A model generated the notes under the pieces. It did no database searches. It worked only from the letters and a program-made list of their open reading frames with translations, and was not told the DNA's origin. A stretch of 34,644 nucleotides of DNA from CAYMBP01 sp964388745 (GTDB taxonomy: Bacteria > Babelota > Babeliae > Babelales > RVW-14), in the NCBI GenBank assembly GCA_964388745.1, contig CAYMBP010000017.1:1-34644 (forward strand). The letters are read 5' to 3'. Position numbers and translations under genes: made by a program. Shown in pieces: positions 25,002 to 32,290 of this stretch (the stretch's first letter is position 1; each line of letters opens with the position of its first letter).

Positions 25002-25039
25002 CTTATACTAAAAGGAGTCTAATTATCATCATGATGATA
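25002..25039 (-). promoter_or_regulatory. Promoter -10 with overlapping palindromic operator candidate
   Basis: On the minus strand TATAAG (25007-25002) lies 18 bp before the ATG of the 182-aa gene. The perfect 16-bp palindrome TATCATCATGATGATA (25024-25039) falls where the -35 element would be. A repressor or activator binding here would control the 182-aa / FAD oxidoreductase / epimerase operon. Confidence 0.45.
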
Positions 25040-25115
25040 GTGTACGTATTTTTCACTGAGTAGAGAAGAGACAAGATAAAAAATAAATAAAATAGTAATA
25101 ATATGGGAGCTTTGC

Positions 25116-25353
25116 ATGAAAAAAATTGAGCAAAGACTAGAATACTTTTTATATGAATAAAGTTGTTGATATTCAAGAATATGTAGCTAAGTATTCTAAC
25201 CTTGATGGAGCCAGTCTTATTTCAAGGCCACCTCTTTGGAATTCATGAAGTGAGTAGTGATAGAGCTTAGAAGATCTCAGTGACTTGTGGAAGCTTGGGA
25301 TTTTTTGTTGTGATAAAAGTATTGCCGATGAAAGCAAGCTTCTTGTATGGTAA
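25116..25353 (+). pseudogene. Possible decayed small gene
   Basis: This lies within the 645-bp gap 24985-25629. A GGAG-led ATG at 25116 encodes MKKIEQRLEYFLYE and stops. The overlapping frame from 25153 reads MNKVVDIQEYVAKYSNLDG and ends in RPPLWNS, followed by five stops crowded into 18 bases. The same frame then resumes with SLEDLSDLWKLGIF and ends at 25353 in SKLLVW. The pieces read like protein, but no intact product exists. No homologue recognised. The rest of the gap shows only AT-rich sequence and the flanking promoters. Confidence 0.3.
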
Positions 25354-25590
25354 AGTAGATGTTCATAAATGAAAGAGCTGTAAGCGCAATAACTTAATAA
25401 GAAGGATGAGCTGTAATATGTAAAGTATATTTTTTTATGGTAATAATGTTAATTCTTTCCTATTTAGTCTGCTGACAATAATGAAAAATTTTAGAATACA
25501 GTCCAATTGTTAAAAAAGATGAAGTTTTCAAGAAAAATTTAAAATTTTTGTCATAATACACTCAATATTTGTGCAAGCTAAATAGTTCTT

Positions 25591-25599
25591 TGCTATAAT
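25591..25599 (+). promoter_or_regulatory. Extended -10 promoter of the 474-aa gene
   Basis: TGCTATAAT (TG, one base, perfect TATAAT) ends 30 bp before the ATG at 25630. A weak TTGTGC lies 19 bp upstream of the hexamer. The expected leader is about 24 nt and carries TTAGGA as the ribosome binding site. Confidence 0.6.
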
Positions 25600-25629
25600 T
25601 TCAGTAATTTTAGAAATTAGGATTGCTAT

Positions 25630-27054
25630 ATGAAAATTAGACCAAATATATTGTTGCTGCAGATTTTTACCATGTTTGTTTCTTGTCTCTATCCTGAAAT
25701 CTCTTCTGCTTTAAGCATTCAACAATCACTTGAAATGCTTAAGGGAAAGTTAGAGAGTTTATCAGGAAGATTAAAAGAATTGTCTAAGGGACTTGGGGCC
25801 TTGCGGTACGACCTTGATACAGAAGAACAGGCTTCTGACGTTATTCAGCAGATAGAGGAGAGGGGTAGTATTAAGGCAATGCTTGAAGGTGGTGATAATG
25901 GAGCTAAGTCTCAAGAAGAAAAGGCAATTATTATTAAGAGATTATTCTATAAAAACAAAGAAGGTCAGACAGGAATTCAGAATTTGATTAATAAAAATCA
26001 AGAAGAAGACTTAAATAAAGTATATCTATTGCTAAATTATATTCCAAAAAGTCAACAAGTTGCTCTTATGGATAGTGCCGTAAAAGACCTTGATTTTTCA
26101 AAAATGCAAGAGGAGCAAAAAGAGAAGTTCTTTATTGAAGTTGTAGTACGTGGAGGATTAACTGAATCATTTAATAAGTGGAAAGAAAAACTTGGTGATG
26201 AAAAGGTAAAGACCTTACTTTCAACTCAGAGAAATAACATTAAAATAATAGGTGATCTTAAAGTCGCTTGCAAAGGATCACCGTTGCATGTTCTTAGAAC
26301 TGACAACCAAGATTATATGAGGGCTCTTATTAATTTTTACCGTAATGATATAAAAGCACTTGAAGCAATATTGACTAACAAAAAACTGGGTAATTCAAAG
26401 TCAGTAATTGAGACTTTTTTACGATCTTCACATATTGGAATGATTAAATGTCTTTTGGCTCATGATAAATTAAAGGAGGCTGTTGATACCGAAATAAATC
26501 GTTTATTCGGTCCAAATAAGAATGAAGCTATAAATAATTTTGTAAAAAATGCTGAAGATAAAGGAGAATTACTTCTTTTTTTCTTTGATACCTATAGAGA
26601 TCTTATAAGCTTTATTCAAGCTATCAAAATCTATGATTCTTTGATACTTAATTTAGAAGTAAAAGAGGTTACTTTTAGTCAGATTAAGAATTTAATGAGT
26701 GAGAAATTAGATGATTTACCTTTAGATAAACGAAAAAAAGAGATTGAGTATTATCTGAATCAAAAAAAGAATTATGCTATGTGGAGCTCCCGCGGTTATG
26801 TAGAAATTTTTATTTTTTTGCAAAAAAAGTATGAAAATATTATCGATAAGGATAAAATAGTAATTTTTTTTAATAATTTTTTTAAAAGAATTGTTTTGTT
26901 GCAAGAAATTAATAATAAGTTTAAAAAAGTTATTCAAGAATTAAGCAGTGTGCCATTATTCAAAGAAGTTGCCAAGGAGGTATTATCTCAACATCTTAGT
27001 TCCTTTGCTAGCGAAGATGTAAAAGAATATATTCAAAATCAATTTTCTAATTAA
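25630..27054 (+). CDS. Exported leucine-heptad protein with ankyrin-like segments
   Basis: 474 residues. The signal peptide (1-27, ISSA|L) is followed by heptad-spaced L34, L37, L41, L44, L48, L51, L55, L58, L62, the same module as in the two plus-strand proteins at 18778 and 19476. The middle contains ankyrin-like helix-turn-helix traces: KGSPLHVLRTDNQDYMRALI near 218 (compare TPLHxA), SSHIGMIKCLLAHDKL near 275, and SRGYVEIFIFLQKKY near 385. The repeats are too degenerate to count firmly. It is a monocistronic gene with its own promoter, convergent with the MutS-like gene 28 bp away. A role in binding a host or envelope protein is plausible but inferred. Confidence 0.78.
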   Translation: MKIRPNILLLQIFTMFVSCLYPEISSALSIQQSLEMLKGKLESLSGRLKELSKGLGALRYDLDTEEQASDVIQQIEERGSIKAMLEGGDNGAKSQEEKAIIIKRLFYKNKEGQTGIQNLINKNQEEDLNKVYLLLNYIPKSQQVALMDSAVKDLDFSKMQEEQKEKFFIEVVVRGGLTESFNKWKEKLGDEKVKTLLSTQRNNIKIIGDLKVACKGSPLHVLRTDNQDYMRALINFYRNDIKALEAILTNKKLGNSKSVIETFLRSSHIGMIKCLLAHDKLKEAVDTEINRLFGPNKNEAINNFVKNAEDKGELLLFFFDTYRDLISFIQAIKIYDSLILNLEVKEVTFSQIKNLMSEKLDDLPLDKRKKEIEYYLNQKKNYAMWSSRGYVEIFIFLQKKYENIIDKDKIVIFFNNFFKRIVLLQEINNKFKKVIQELSSVPLFKEVAKEVLSQHLSSFASEDVKEYIQNQFSN

Positions 27055-27082
27055 GGTGTATTATACATCAAAAAGAGTATTT

Positions 27083-28516
27083 TTATAAAGGATGAGGGAT
27101 ATTGATTTTACTTTGCAGATCTTCAAGAAGTTCTTTACACTCTGTTGGCAGGAAGAAACTTTTAGCAGGGGCTATACCCCAATTGAGAGCAAGAGTAAGC
27201 GCCAATGCTTGAGCTAAGAGAAATTGATTGTAATCTGCACTTTGAGTTATTGCAATGTCATGTGGATTAATAGTCCATGTTTTTTCATGATTTTGTATAA
27301 GCCACATCTGTTCTGTTTCAAAAAAGTGTTGATTAAATTGCACTTTGCAAAATGAGTTTTTTCGGTCAGCATGCTCAGCATAGAGTTGAGCCATGCTAAC
27401 ATATGCATCGCAAATACCAATAAAGTGAAATAAGCATGAGCTGTTCTCCCGATAAGATGCAATTTTTTTGAAGAGAGCGAGAGCTTCGCCTGTAGAAAGT
27501 GCATCTGTGTTATAAGTTGGCCAATCGCTATTTTCTTGTTTATTAATGGGTAAATTACTATTTATTTGTGCATAAAGAGGAACAAGCTCATTTTTAAGAA
27601 TATGAAGGCTTGGATGTTCAACAATAATCGTCATGATTTCAGATAATGTTGATATACAGGTAATGAGTGCTTGAGTCATTGAGTGAATGTGTTTTTGAAT
27701 AGAGTGATTAAGCAAGGCATAATAAAGACTTCTATAAACAAGATAACCATAGGTTCCGCTAATTGAACATAGCGAAATGATAGCAGTTGTTTTTTCGCTC
27801 CATGTTGATGCTTCTTTGTCTTCTTGAAGTGGTTTGATAATGATATTATAGAGTGCCTGAATAAGATTACCGACGTTTATATGCTCTTGATTATCAGTAT
27901 ATTTTTCATATAAAGAAATAACGAGGCTAATACATGCTAAACTAATAACGGGTGAACAGATAACAAGTAGTGGGTTAATAACTGATGTGCGCATGCTCTC
28001 TATGTCTAAAAGGGTTGGATTTAAATTGAATTTTTTCATCCAAGATTGAGTGAAATACTGGCTTTCGTGAATTAGGCGCTGAGTATAATCGTTATAGTTA
28101 TGCCAAAAAGAAAGAGCGACTTGTTCATTTTCATGTAGATTTTTGAGAAGTGTCAACAATTGATGCCGAGTTGTTGTATCATTAATTAATGTAGTAATGG
28201 CTTCTTCTCTTTTGCTGGCAGTTTCGATTGAATAAAGTGGTCTGCAAAGAGAGTTAAGTAGATAAAAACTACCAGAGAGGGTTGCTGTTTTATTGAGAAG
28301 AGGAAATGCTTTTTCTAGGTTATGTTTAGTTGCACATTGCTCTATTTGAAAAAAAAATGGTTGAGAACCTAAGGGGTTGTGATTTTTTGTAAAAAGAAGA
28401 GAGTTAAGAAGGGTGGTTTTTTCTTTAAAAGATAGTTCTTTAATTTGAGCAGAGCAAGTAGATTCAATTAATAAAGAGATTAAAAAAATTAAAAAACAAA
28501 AACGATTAATAATCAT
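27083..28516 (-). CDS. Exported MutS-like core protein lacking the Walker A loop
   Basis: 477 residues from ATG at 28516, which has AAGGAA about 8 bp upstream and opens a clean signal peptide (1-23, CSA|Q); an ATG at 28555 lacks a ribosome binding site. Residues about 69-138 (LLNKTATLSGSFYLLNSLCRP, then YSIETASKREEAITTLI) follow the MutS core pattern LLDrT.TpmGsrLL..wl..Pl.di..i..RldaV..l. Residues 364-381 (FHFIGICDAYVSMAQLYA) match the clamp-to-ATPase stretch IaelDvl.SlA. At 418-451 PHDIAITQSADYNQFLLAQALAL followed by WGIAPA lines up with pNDI.L.iTGPNMgGKSTylRq.al and iG.fVPA, but GPNMGGKST is replaced. The protein ends there, without Walker B. Two hydrophobic stretches (about 178-202, 245-268) add possible membrane contact. 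Homology is my reading and needs a profile search. Confidence 0.65.
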   Translation of the reverse strand: MIINRFCFLIFLISLLIESTCSAQIKELSFKEKTTLLNSLLFTKNHNPLGSQPFFFQIEQCATKHNLEKAFPLLNKTATLSGSFYLLNSLCRPLYSIETASKREEAITTLINDTTTRHQLLTLLKNLHENEQVALSFWHNYNDYTQRLIHESQYFTQSWMKKFNLNPTLLDIESMRTSVINPLLVICSPVISLACISLVISLYEKYTDNQEHINVGNLIQALYNIIIKPLQEDKEASTWSEKTTAIISLCSISGTYGYLVYRSLYYALLNHSIQKHIHSMTQALITCISTLSEIMTIIVEHPSLHILKNELVPLYAQINSNLPINKQENSDWPTYNTDALSTGEALALFKKIASYRENSSCLFHFIGICDAYVSMAQLYAEHADRKNSFCKVQFNQHFFETEQMWLIQNHEKTWTINPHDIAITQSADYNQFLLAQALALTLALNWGIAPAKSFFLPTECKELLEDLQSKINIPHPL

Positions 28517-28602
28517 GTCGGCATTCCTTTTTTTATCAAGCATTTTGATTAACATTAAAAGAATACCGACATTTTATTTTTTTGGGTATAATTCTTTTAA
28601 AA
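28514..28602 (-). promoter_or_regulatory. RBS-burying hairpin with a possible competing partner, upstream of the MutS-like gene
   Basis: On the minus-strand RNA, ATGTCGGTATTCTTTT (28572-28557) pairs with AAAAGGAATGCCGACAT (28531-28515) with one G-U and one bulged G. This buries both the AAGGAA ribosome binding site and the start codon at 28516. The loop holds a nested 5-bp stem (ATCAA/TTGAT, 28535-28549). Alternatively GGTATTCTTTTAA can pair with the upstream TTAAAAGAATTATACC (28600-28585) next to the dnaJ stop, which would free the start. The two pairings exclude each other. Confidence 0.55.
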
Positions 28603-28603
28603 G

Positions 28604-29716
28604 CTACCCAAGAAATTTTTTAAAAAACCCATAAATACCACTTGAGCTTTTCTGTTGATCGTCAAGCTTTTGAGCATAATCAAGAAGACTTTCTTTCGCG
28701 CTTGCTGAAAGTTTACTTGGTATTTCACATTGAGTGATAACTGTACAATTACCTCGTGTCTTTGTTCCTTTGAGAGAGGGAAATCCTTTTCCTATAATTT
28801 TAAGTTCTTTGCCAACAGGGCAACCTCGTGGAATTTTTAATGTCTCCTTTGAGCCATCAATAAGTGTAATTTCAATTTGACAACCTAAGACAAGCTGAGG
28901 ATAGGTAAGATTGAGGGTGGTAATTAAATCATTGTCTCGACGACTAAAGTTTTTATCCGGAGCAATAAGAATAGTCAGGTATAGATTTCCAGCAGGGCCG
29001 CCAAAAGTACCCGCGTCACCACGATTGCTGTAGCGAATTTCAGCTCCATGATAAATGCCAGCAGGGATATTCGGCTTGAAGGTAGTATGAACAGAGACGC
29101 GTGATTGTCCCTTGCAAGTAGAGCATGGATTTGTGATGGTAAACCCACGACCTTGACATGGGGTACACTGCTGAGCATAAGTAAAAAAACCTCGTTGCAT
29201 ATGAACAGAGCCTTGCCCTCTGCAGTCAGTACAAACAGATGGTTTGCTATTTCCCTTACACCCTGATCCTGAGCAAGTCTCACATTGTTGATAATGATAA
29301 AGCTTAATTTCTTTGTTTACCCCAAGGTAAGACTCTTCAAGTGATATAGTAATTTGCTGACTTAAGTCATGTCCTGGTTGAGCAATGGAGGCTTGGCCAC
29401 GTTGTCTGCCTTGTTGGCCAAAAATATTGCCAAAAATGTCGCCAAAACTTTCAAATATATCTGACATGTTGGTATGATAATCAGCACCAGCATGAAGACC
29501 TTCATGACCATGTTGGTCATATTTCTGACGTTTTTGAGGATCAGAAAGGACCTCATAAGCTTCTGCAGCTTCTTTAAACTTTGCTTCAGCTTCAGCATTA
29601 TCCGGATTTTTGTCCGGGTGGTATTTCATTGCAAGTTTGCGATAGTTCTTTTTTATTTCATCTTGAGATGCTGAGCGAGATACACCCAGAATATCATAAT
29701 AATCTTTTTTTGACAT
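28604..29716 (-). CDS. dnaJ: Chaperone DnaJ (Hsp40)
   Basis: 370 residues, typical length. The J domain (1-70) has HPD at 33-35 and stimulates the DnaK ATPase. A Gly/Phe-rich linker with DIFESFGDIFGNIFG follows, then four zinc-binding CxxCxGxG-type motifs at about 145-205: CETCSGSG, CTDCRGQG, CTPCQGRG and CSTCKGQS, the last with Ser in place of Gly. The C-terminal substrate-binding domains (IPAGIYHGAEIRY, GNLYLTI) are complete. No dnaK or grpE gene is in the window and no CIRCE element was seen. The RBS-burying hairpin of the MutS-like gene begins right after its stop. Confidence 0.97.
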   Translation of the reverse strand: MSKKDYYDILGVSRSASQDEIKKNYRKLAMKYHPDKNPDNAEAEAKFKEAAEAYEVLSDPQKRQKYDQHGHEGLHAGADYHTNMSDIFESFGDIFGNIFGQQGRQRGQASIAQPGHDLSQQITISLEESYLGVNKEIKLYHYQQCETCSGSGCKGNSKPSVCTDCRGQGSVHMQRGFFTYAQQCTPCQGRGFTITNPCSTCKGQSRVSVHTTFKPNIPAGIYHGAEIRYSNRGDAGTFGGPAGNLYLTILIAPDKNFSRRDNDLITTLNLTYPQLVLGCQIEITLIDGSKETLKIPRGCPVGKELKIIGKGFPSLKGTKTRGNCTVITQCEIPSKLSASAKESLLDYAQKLDDQQKSSSGIYGFFKKFLG

Positions 29717-29821
29717 AGGCTTTTAAATCCAGTTTTAGAGGGGGAAGTAGTACTAAATGGGGCTCATAAAATCTGAGTCTTATACACTTAACTTTTTTCA
29801 GTATAGTCCTTAATACAATAA

Positions 29822-29848
29822 AAAACAAGGCCATGAGGTGCTTTGTTC
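29822..29848 (-). terminator. Weak terminator candidate after the TonB-like gene
   Basis: The minus-strand RNA AACAAAG, 10-nt spacer, CCTTGTT then TTTT forms a short imperfect stem followed by a U-run, about 55-80 nt past the TonB-like stop. The stem is AT-rich and interrupted. Confidence 0.3.
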
Positions 29849-29901
29849 TTGCAAATTTAATTTATAATTCTTTATGAAGTGAGCCTGAATAATGTCGTGG
29901 T

Positions 29902-31104
29902 TTACTGCCAAGTACCTTTAGGGTTTTCTACATTAACAATAATAGAGCTTTTGTGCTGATGGATGTTTTTATTAAGATGTTTGGGGATTGGGTTGAACGG
30001 AGATGCCTTTTTGTATGATTCTTCAATTAACTGATCAATTTTTCGATTTCCAGTTGATTTGATAACTTTAAATGAAAGAAAATTTCCATATGAATCTATA
30101 GTGCATTCAATAATAATAAAGACTGATTTTGTCAGTGATTCCCGCTCGTATAACTTATAAAAGTACCAGGATTTTTGTGCTTTCCAAAAAATAAGAGCAT
30201 CGTAATATTGTTGCTTATAGTCTTCAAAGCCTGTTGTTGGTTTGTTAAGTCCTGAGTAAGAAAAAGCATCATTACCACTAAGCTTTGACCATGACTCAAT
30301 AAATCCTTTAGTGCGAGCAAGGATATTTGATTTTTTCTTTGGTTGTTGTAAATCGCTTGCTAATTTTTCTTCTGCTTTAATGCGCTCAAGTTGCTCTTTC
30401 ATTCCTTTATCATATTCAATAATTTCATTAATTTTCTTTTTACGCGCTCTAATATTTTTTATTTTGTCTGCATATTGCTTCTTAAGTTGTTTAATCCGTT
30501 TTTCATCAAGAAATGTTTCTGATTGTTTTTTTGCAGTTTGCTCATCAATTAACTCTTCTTGTTGTCGGGGGGGGGTAAACTGATCTGTTTTTTGATTAAT
30601 AATGTCTGGAATATATTCATTTTCTGCGACTGGAGTTAGTTCTTCTGGTTGGAGCTCTTTCATTGCTGTAAACTCAAGTGGTAATTCAGATTTATCGGGA
30701 TGAGCCTCTTCTTGTTCTTTTTCTTCGTATGGTAAATCATAGATATGATTTTCAAGAGTATCACTTGCTTTGCCCTCTTCAACGAGCTCTTGTCCATCAA
30801 GAAAACCTCTATTGGTCTCTTGGGCATGCAGAGAGGGTAGTTCAGTTGTTGCTTGAATTTCTTTTTGTTTGTCAGGTTGAGGAAGTTCTGGTTTTTCTGA
30901 TATTTCTTCTTTTTTTTCTGGAGATTCCTCAAATATGAAAACTTCCTGCTCTTTATTTTGCTTTAGTTGAAATCGTGAGTCTGGTTGAAAAGAAAATAAG
31001 AAAAAAAGGAGAAGAAGCATCAGGTGAATGAGCAGTGAAATAATCAGAGATGTCTTTGGTCGATGCACTCTTTTTTTTTCTGCGCGTGAAATCCATTCTT
31101 TCAT
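29902..31104 (-). CDS. TonB-like energy transducer
   Basis: 400 residues from the ATG at 31104; an ATG at 31149 would add 15 residues but lies right at a TATACT box, so it would be almost leaderless. After a short basic cytoplasmic tail, one TM helix (18-39) contains Ser23-x3-His27, the S-x3-H pair that TonB and TolA need to couple to ExbB/ExbD-type motors. A long Glu/Pro/Gln-rich periplasmic linker and coiled coil (about 45-300) precedes a TonB-type C-terminal domain (IIIECTIDSYGNFLSFKVIK, then STGNRKIDQLIEESYKKASPF and NPIPKHL). ExbB/ExbD and any TonB-dependent receptor are absent from the window. TolA is an alternative assignment. It is followed downstream by dnaJ. Confidence 0.78.
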   Translation of the reverse strand: MKEWISRAEKKRVHRPKTSLIISLLIHLMLLLLFFLFSFQPDSRFQLKQNKEQEVFIFEESPEKKEEISEKPELPQPDKQKEIQATTELPSLHAQETNRGFLDGQELVEEGKASDTLENHIYDLPYEEKEQEEAHPDKSELPLEFTAMKELQPEELTPVAENEYIPDIINQKTDQFTPPRQQEELIDEQTAKKQSETFLDEKRIKQLKKQYADKIKNIRARKKKINEIIEYDKGMKEQLERIKAEEKLASDLQQPKKKSNILARTKGFIESWSKLSGNDAFSYSGLNKPTTGFEDYKQQYYDALIFWKAQKSWYFYKLYERESLTKSVFIIIECTIDSYGNFLSFKVIKSTGNRKIDQLIEESYKKASPFNPIPKHLNKNIHQHKSSIIVNVENPKGTWQ

Positions 31105-31270
31105 ATAGCTCTCAACTACCTCTCTCCAGGGAAAACATGTAATGATCATCTATTTTTAGTATACCTACTCCTGCATATTATTCGAAATGATTATTGTTTT
31201 TTTGAGTAAATCAATTGTTTTGCGCAAGGTCTATGTTGATGAGAATCTTTTTCACTATACTTGGATTATA

Positions 31271-32290
31271 TTAAGAGAAGCGAAGAATTTTAAAGCGTTG
31301 TTGTTTTTTTTCAATACACCAACATTGATGAAGCAAGTGTCTGCCGCCTTGAGGATTTTTAAGAAAAAAAAGTATCTCATTGATATGTCCACGTGAAGGG
31401 GTAAATGGTACGCCAGATTTAATAAGCCACATCATGATCAGTCGTTGTTGCATGCGGGCAGGTTGGTCTATAAATTCTTTTTGTTTTCCTTCGTACTCAG
31501 ATTCATCGTTATAAAAAACTATATTAAAAACTGTTTCAGTTACTATTTCAAGTAGCTCTTGATCCTGTTGTAATTGATCAATGGTGCGAATAATATTATT
31601 GGTGAATCGATCATCAATATGATCAAGAACAGGAAGAAGTTCATGTCTTACCCGGTTCCGTAGAAATGCAGGATCTTCGTTGCTTTTATCATGGGTGAAG
31701 AGTAATTTGTGTGAAGCGCACAATCCAAGAATTGTTTTTTTGCGTAGGCTAAGTAATGGCCTGATATAGGGATCGCTCCACGGTTTCATGCAACCGAGCC
31801 CACTCAGGCTGGTTCCACGTGTGAGGCGAATAAAAAAGGTTTCAAGCTGATCATCTTGATGATGACCAAGGGCGATAAGGTCGGCTTTGTATTTTTTGCG
31901 GCATTGTTCGAAAAATAGACGCCTCTTGTGACGGCCTTCATCTTCACGTGAGCCTTTGTGAGAACGATTCGTTATAATATCAGCTCCATGGCCAACTTCT
32001 AATGGCAAGCAATGATTAGCACATACATTTTTGCATAGTAGCTCATCATCATGTGCATTATCCCGCCAGCCATGATTAAGGTGAGCAGCCGCAGCAATAG
32101 TTATGCGATTGGTAAGGTCTTTTTGGACCAGCAACAGCAATTCGAGAAGAAGCACTGAGTCTGGTCCACCAGAAAGCCCTGCAATAATATTAAGTTTTTC
32201 AACTTTTTTTTCCTGCATAATTTTTATGAAAAGCCTACTAGTTTGAGGCACGAGAGAAGAAAGTTCTGTAAACGTTTTGTTATTTTTCAT
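31271..32290 (-). CDS. tilS: tRNA(Ile)-lysidine synthase
   Basis: 339 residues from the ATG at 32290, which overlaps the prfB end by 11 bp; a TTG at 32305 is less likely. It modifies C34 of tRNA-Ile(CAU) to lysidine using ATP and lysine. The PP-loop SGGPDS lies at about 40-45, with LNHGWRDNAHDDE and the GHHQDDQLETFFIRLTRG block (HxxDDxxET) typical of TilS. SLSGLGCM and FLRNRVRHELLPVL are also conserved. It is shorter than E. coli TilS (432), with only a short C-terminal part, as in several compact bacteria. Operon partner of prfB. Confidence 0.95.
   Translation of the reverse strand: MKNNKTFTELSSLVPQTSRLFIKIMQEKKVEKLNIIAGLSGGPDSVLLLELLLLVQKDLTNRITIAAAAHLNHGWRDNAHDDELLCKNVCANHCLPLEVGHGADIITNRSHKGSREDEGRHKRRLFFEQCRKKYKADLIALGHHQDDQLETFFIRLTRGTSLSGLGCMKPWSDPYIRPLLSLRKKTILGLCASHKLLFTHDKSNEDPAFLRNRVRHELLPVLDHIDDRFTNNIIRTIDQLQQDQELLEIVTETVFNIVFYNDESEYEGKQKEFIDQPARMQQRLIMMWLIKSGVPFTPSRGHINEILFFLKNPQGGRHLLHQCWCIEKKQQRFKILRFS

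Noticed and set aside
29717..29901. CIRCE heat-shock operator before dnaJ
   Set aside because: TTAGCACTC-N9-GAGTGCTAA is not present, nor a close variant.
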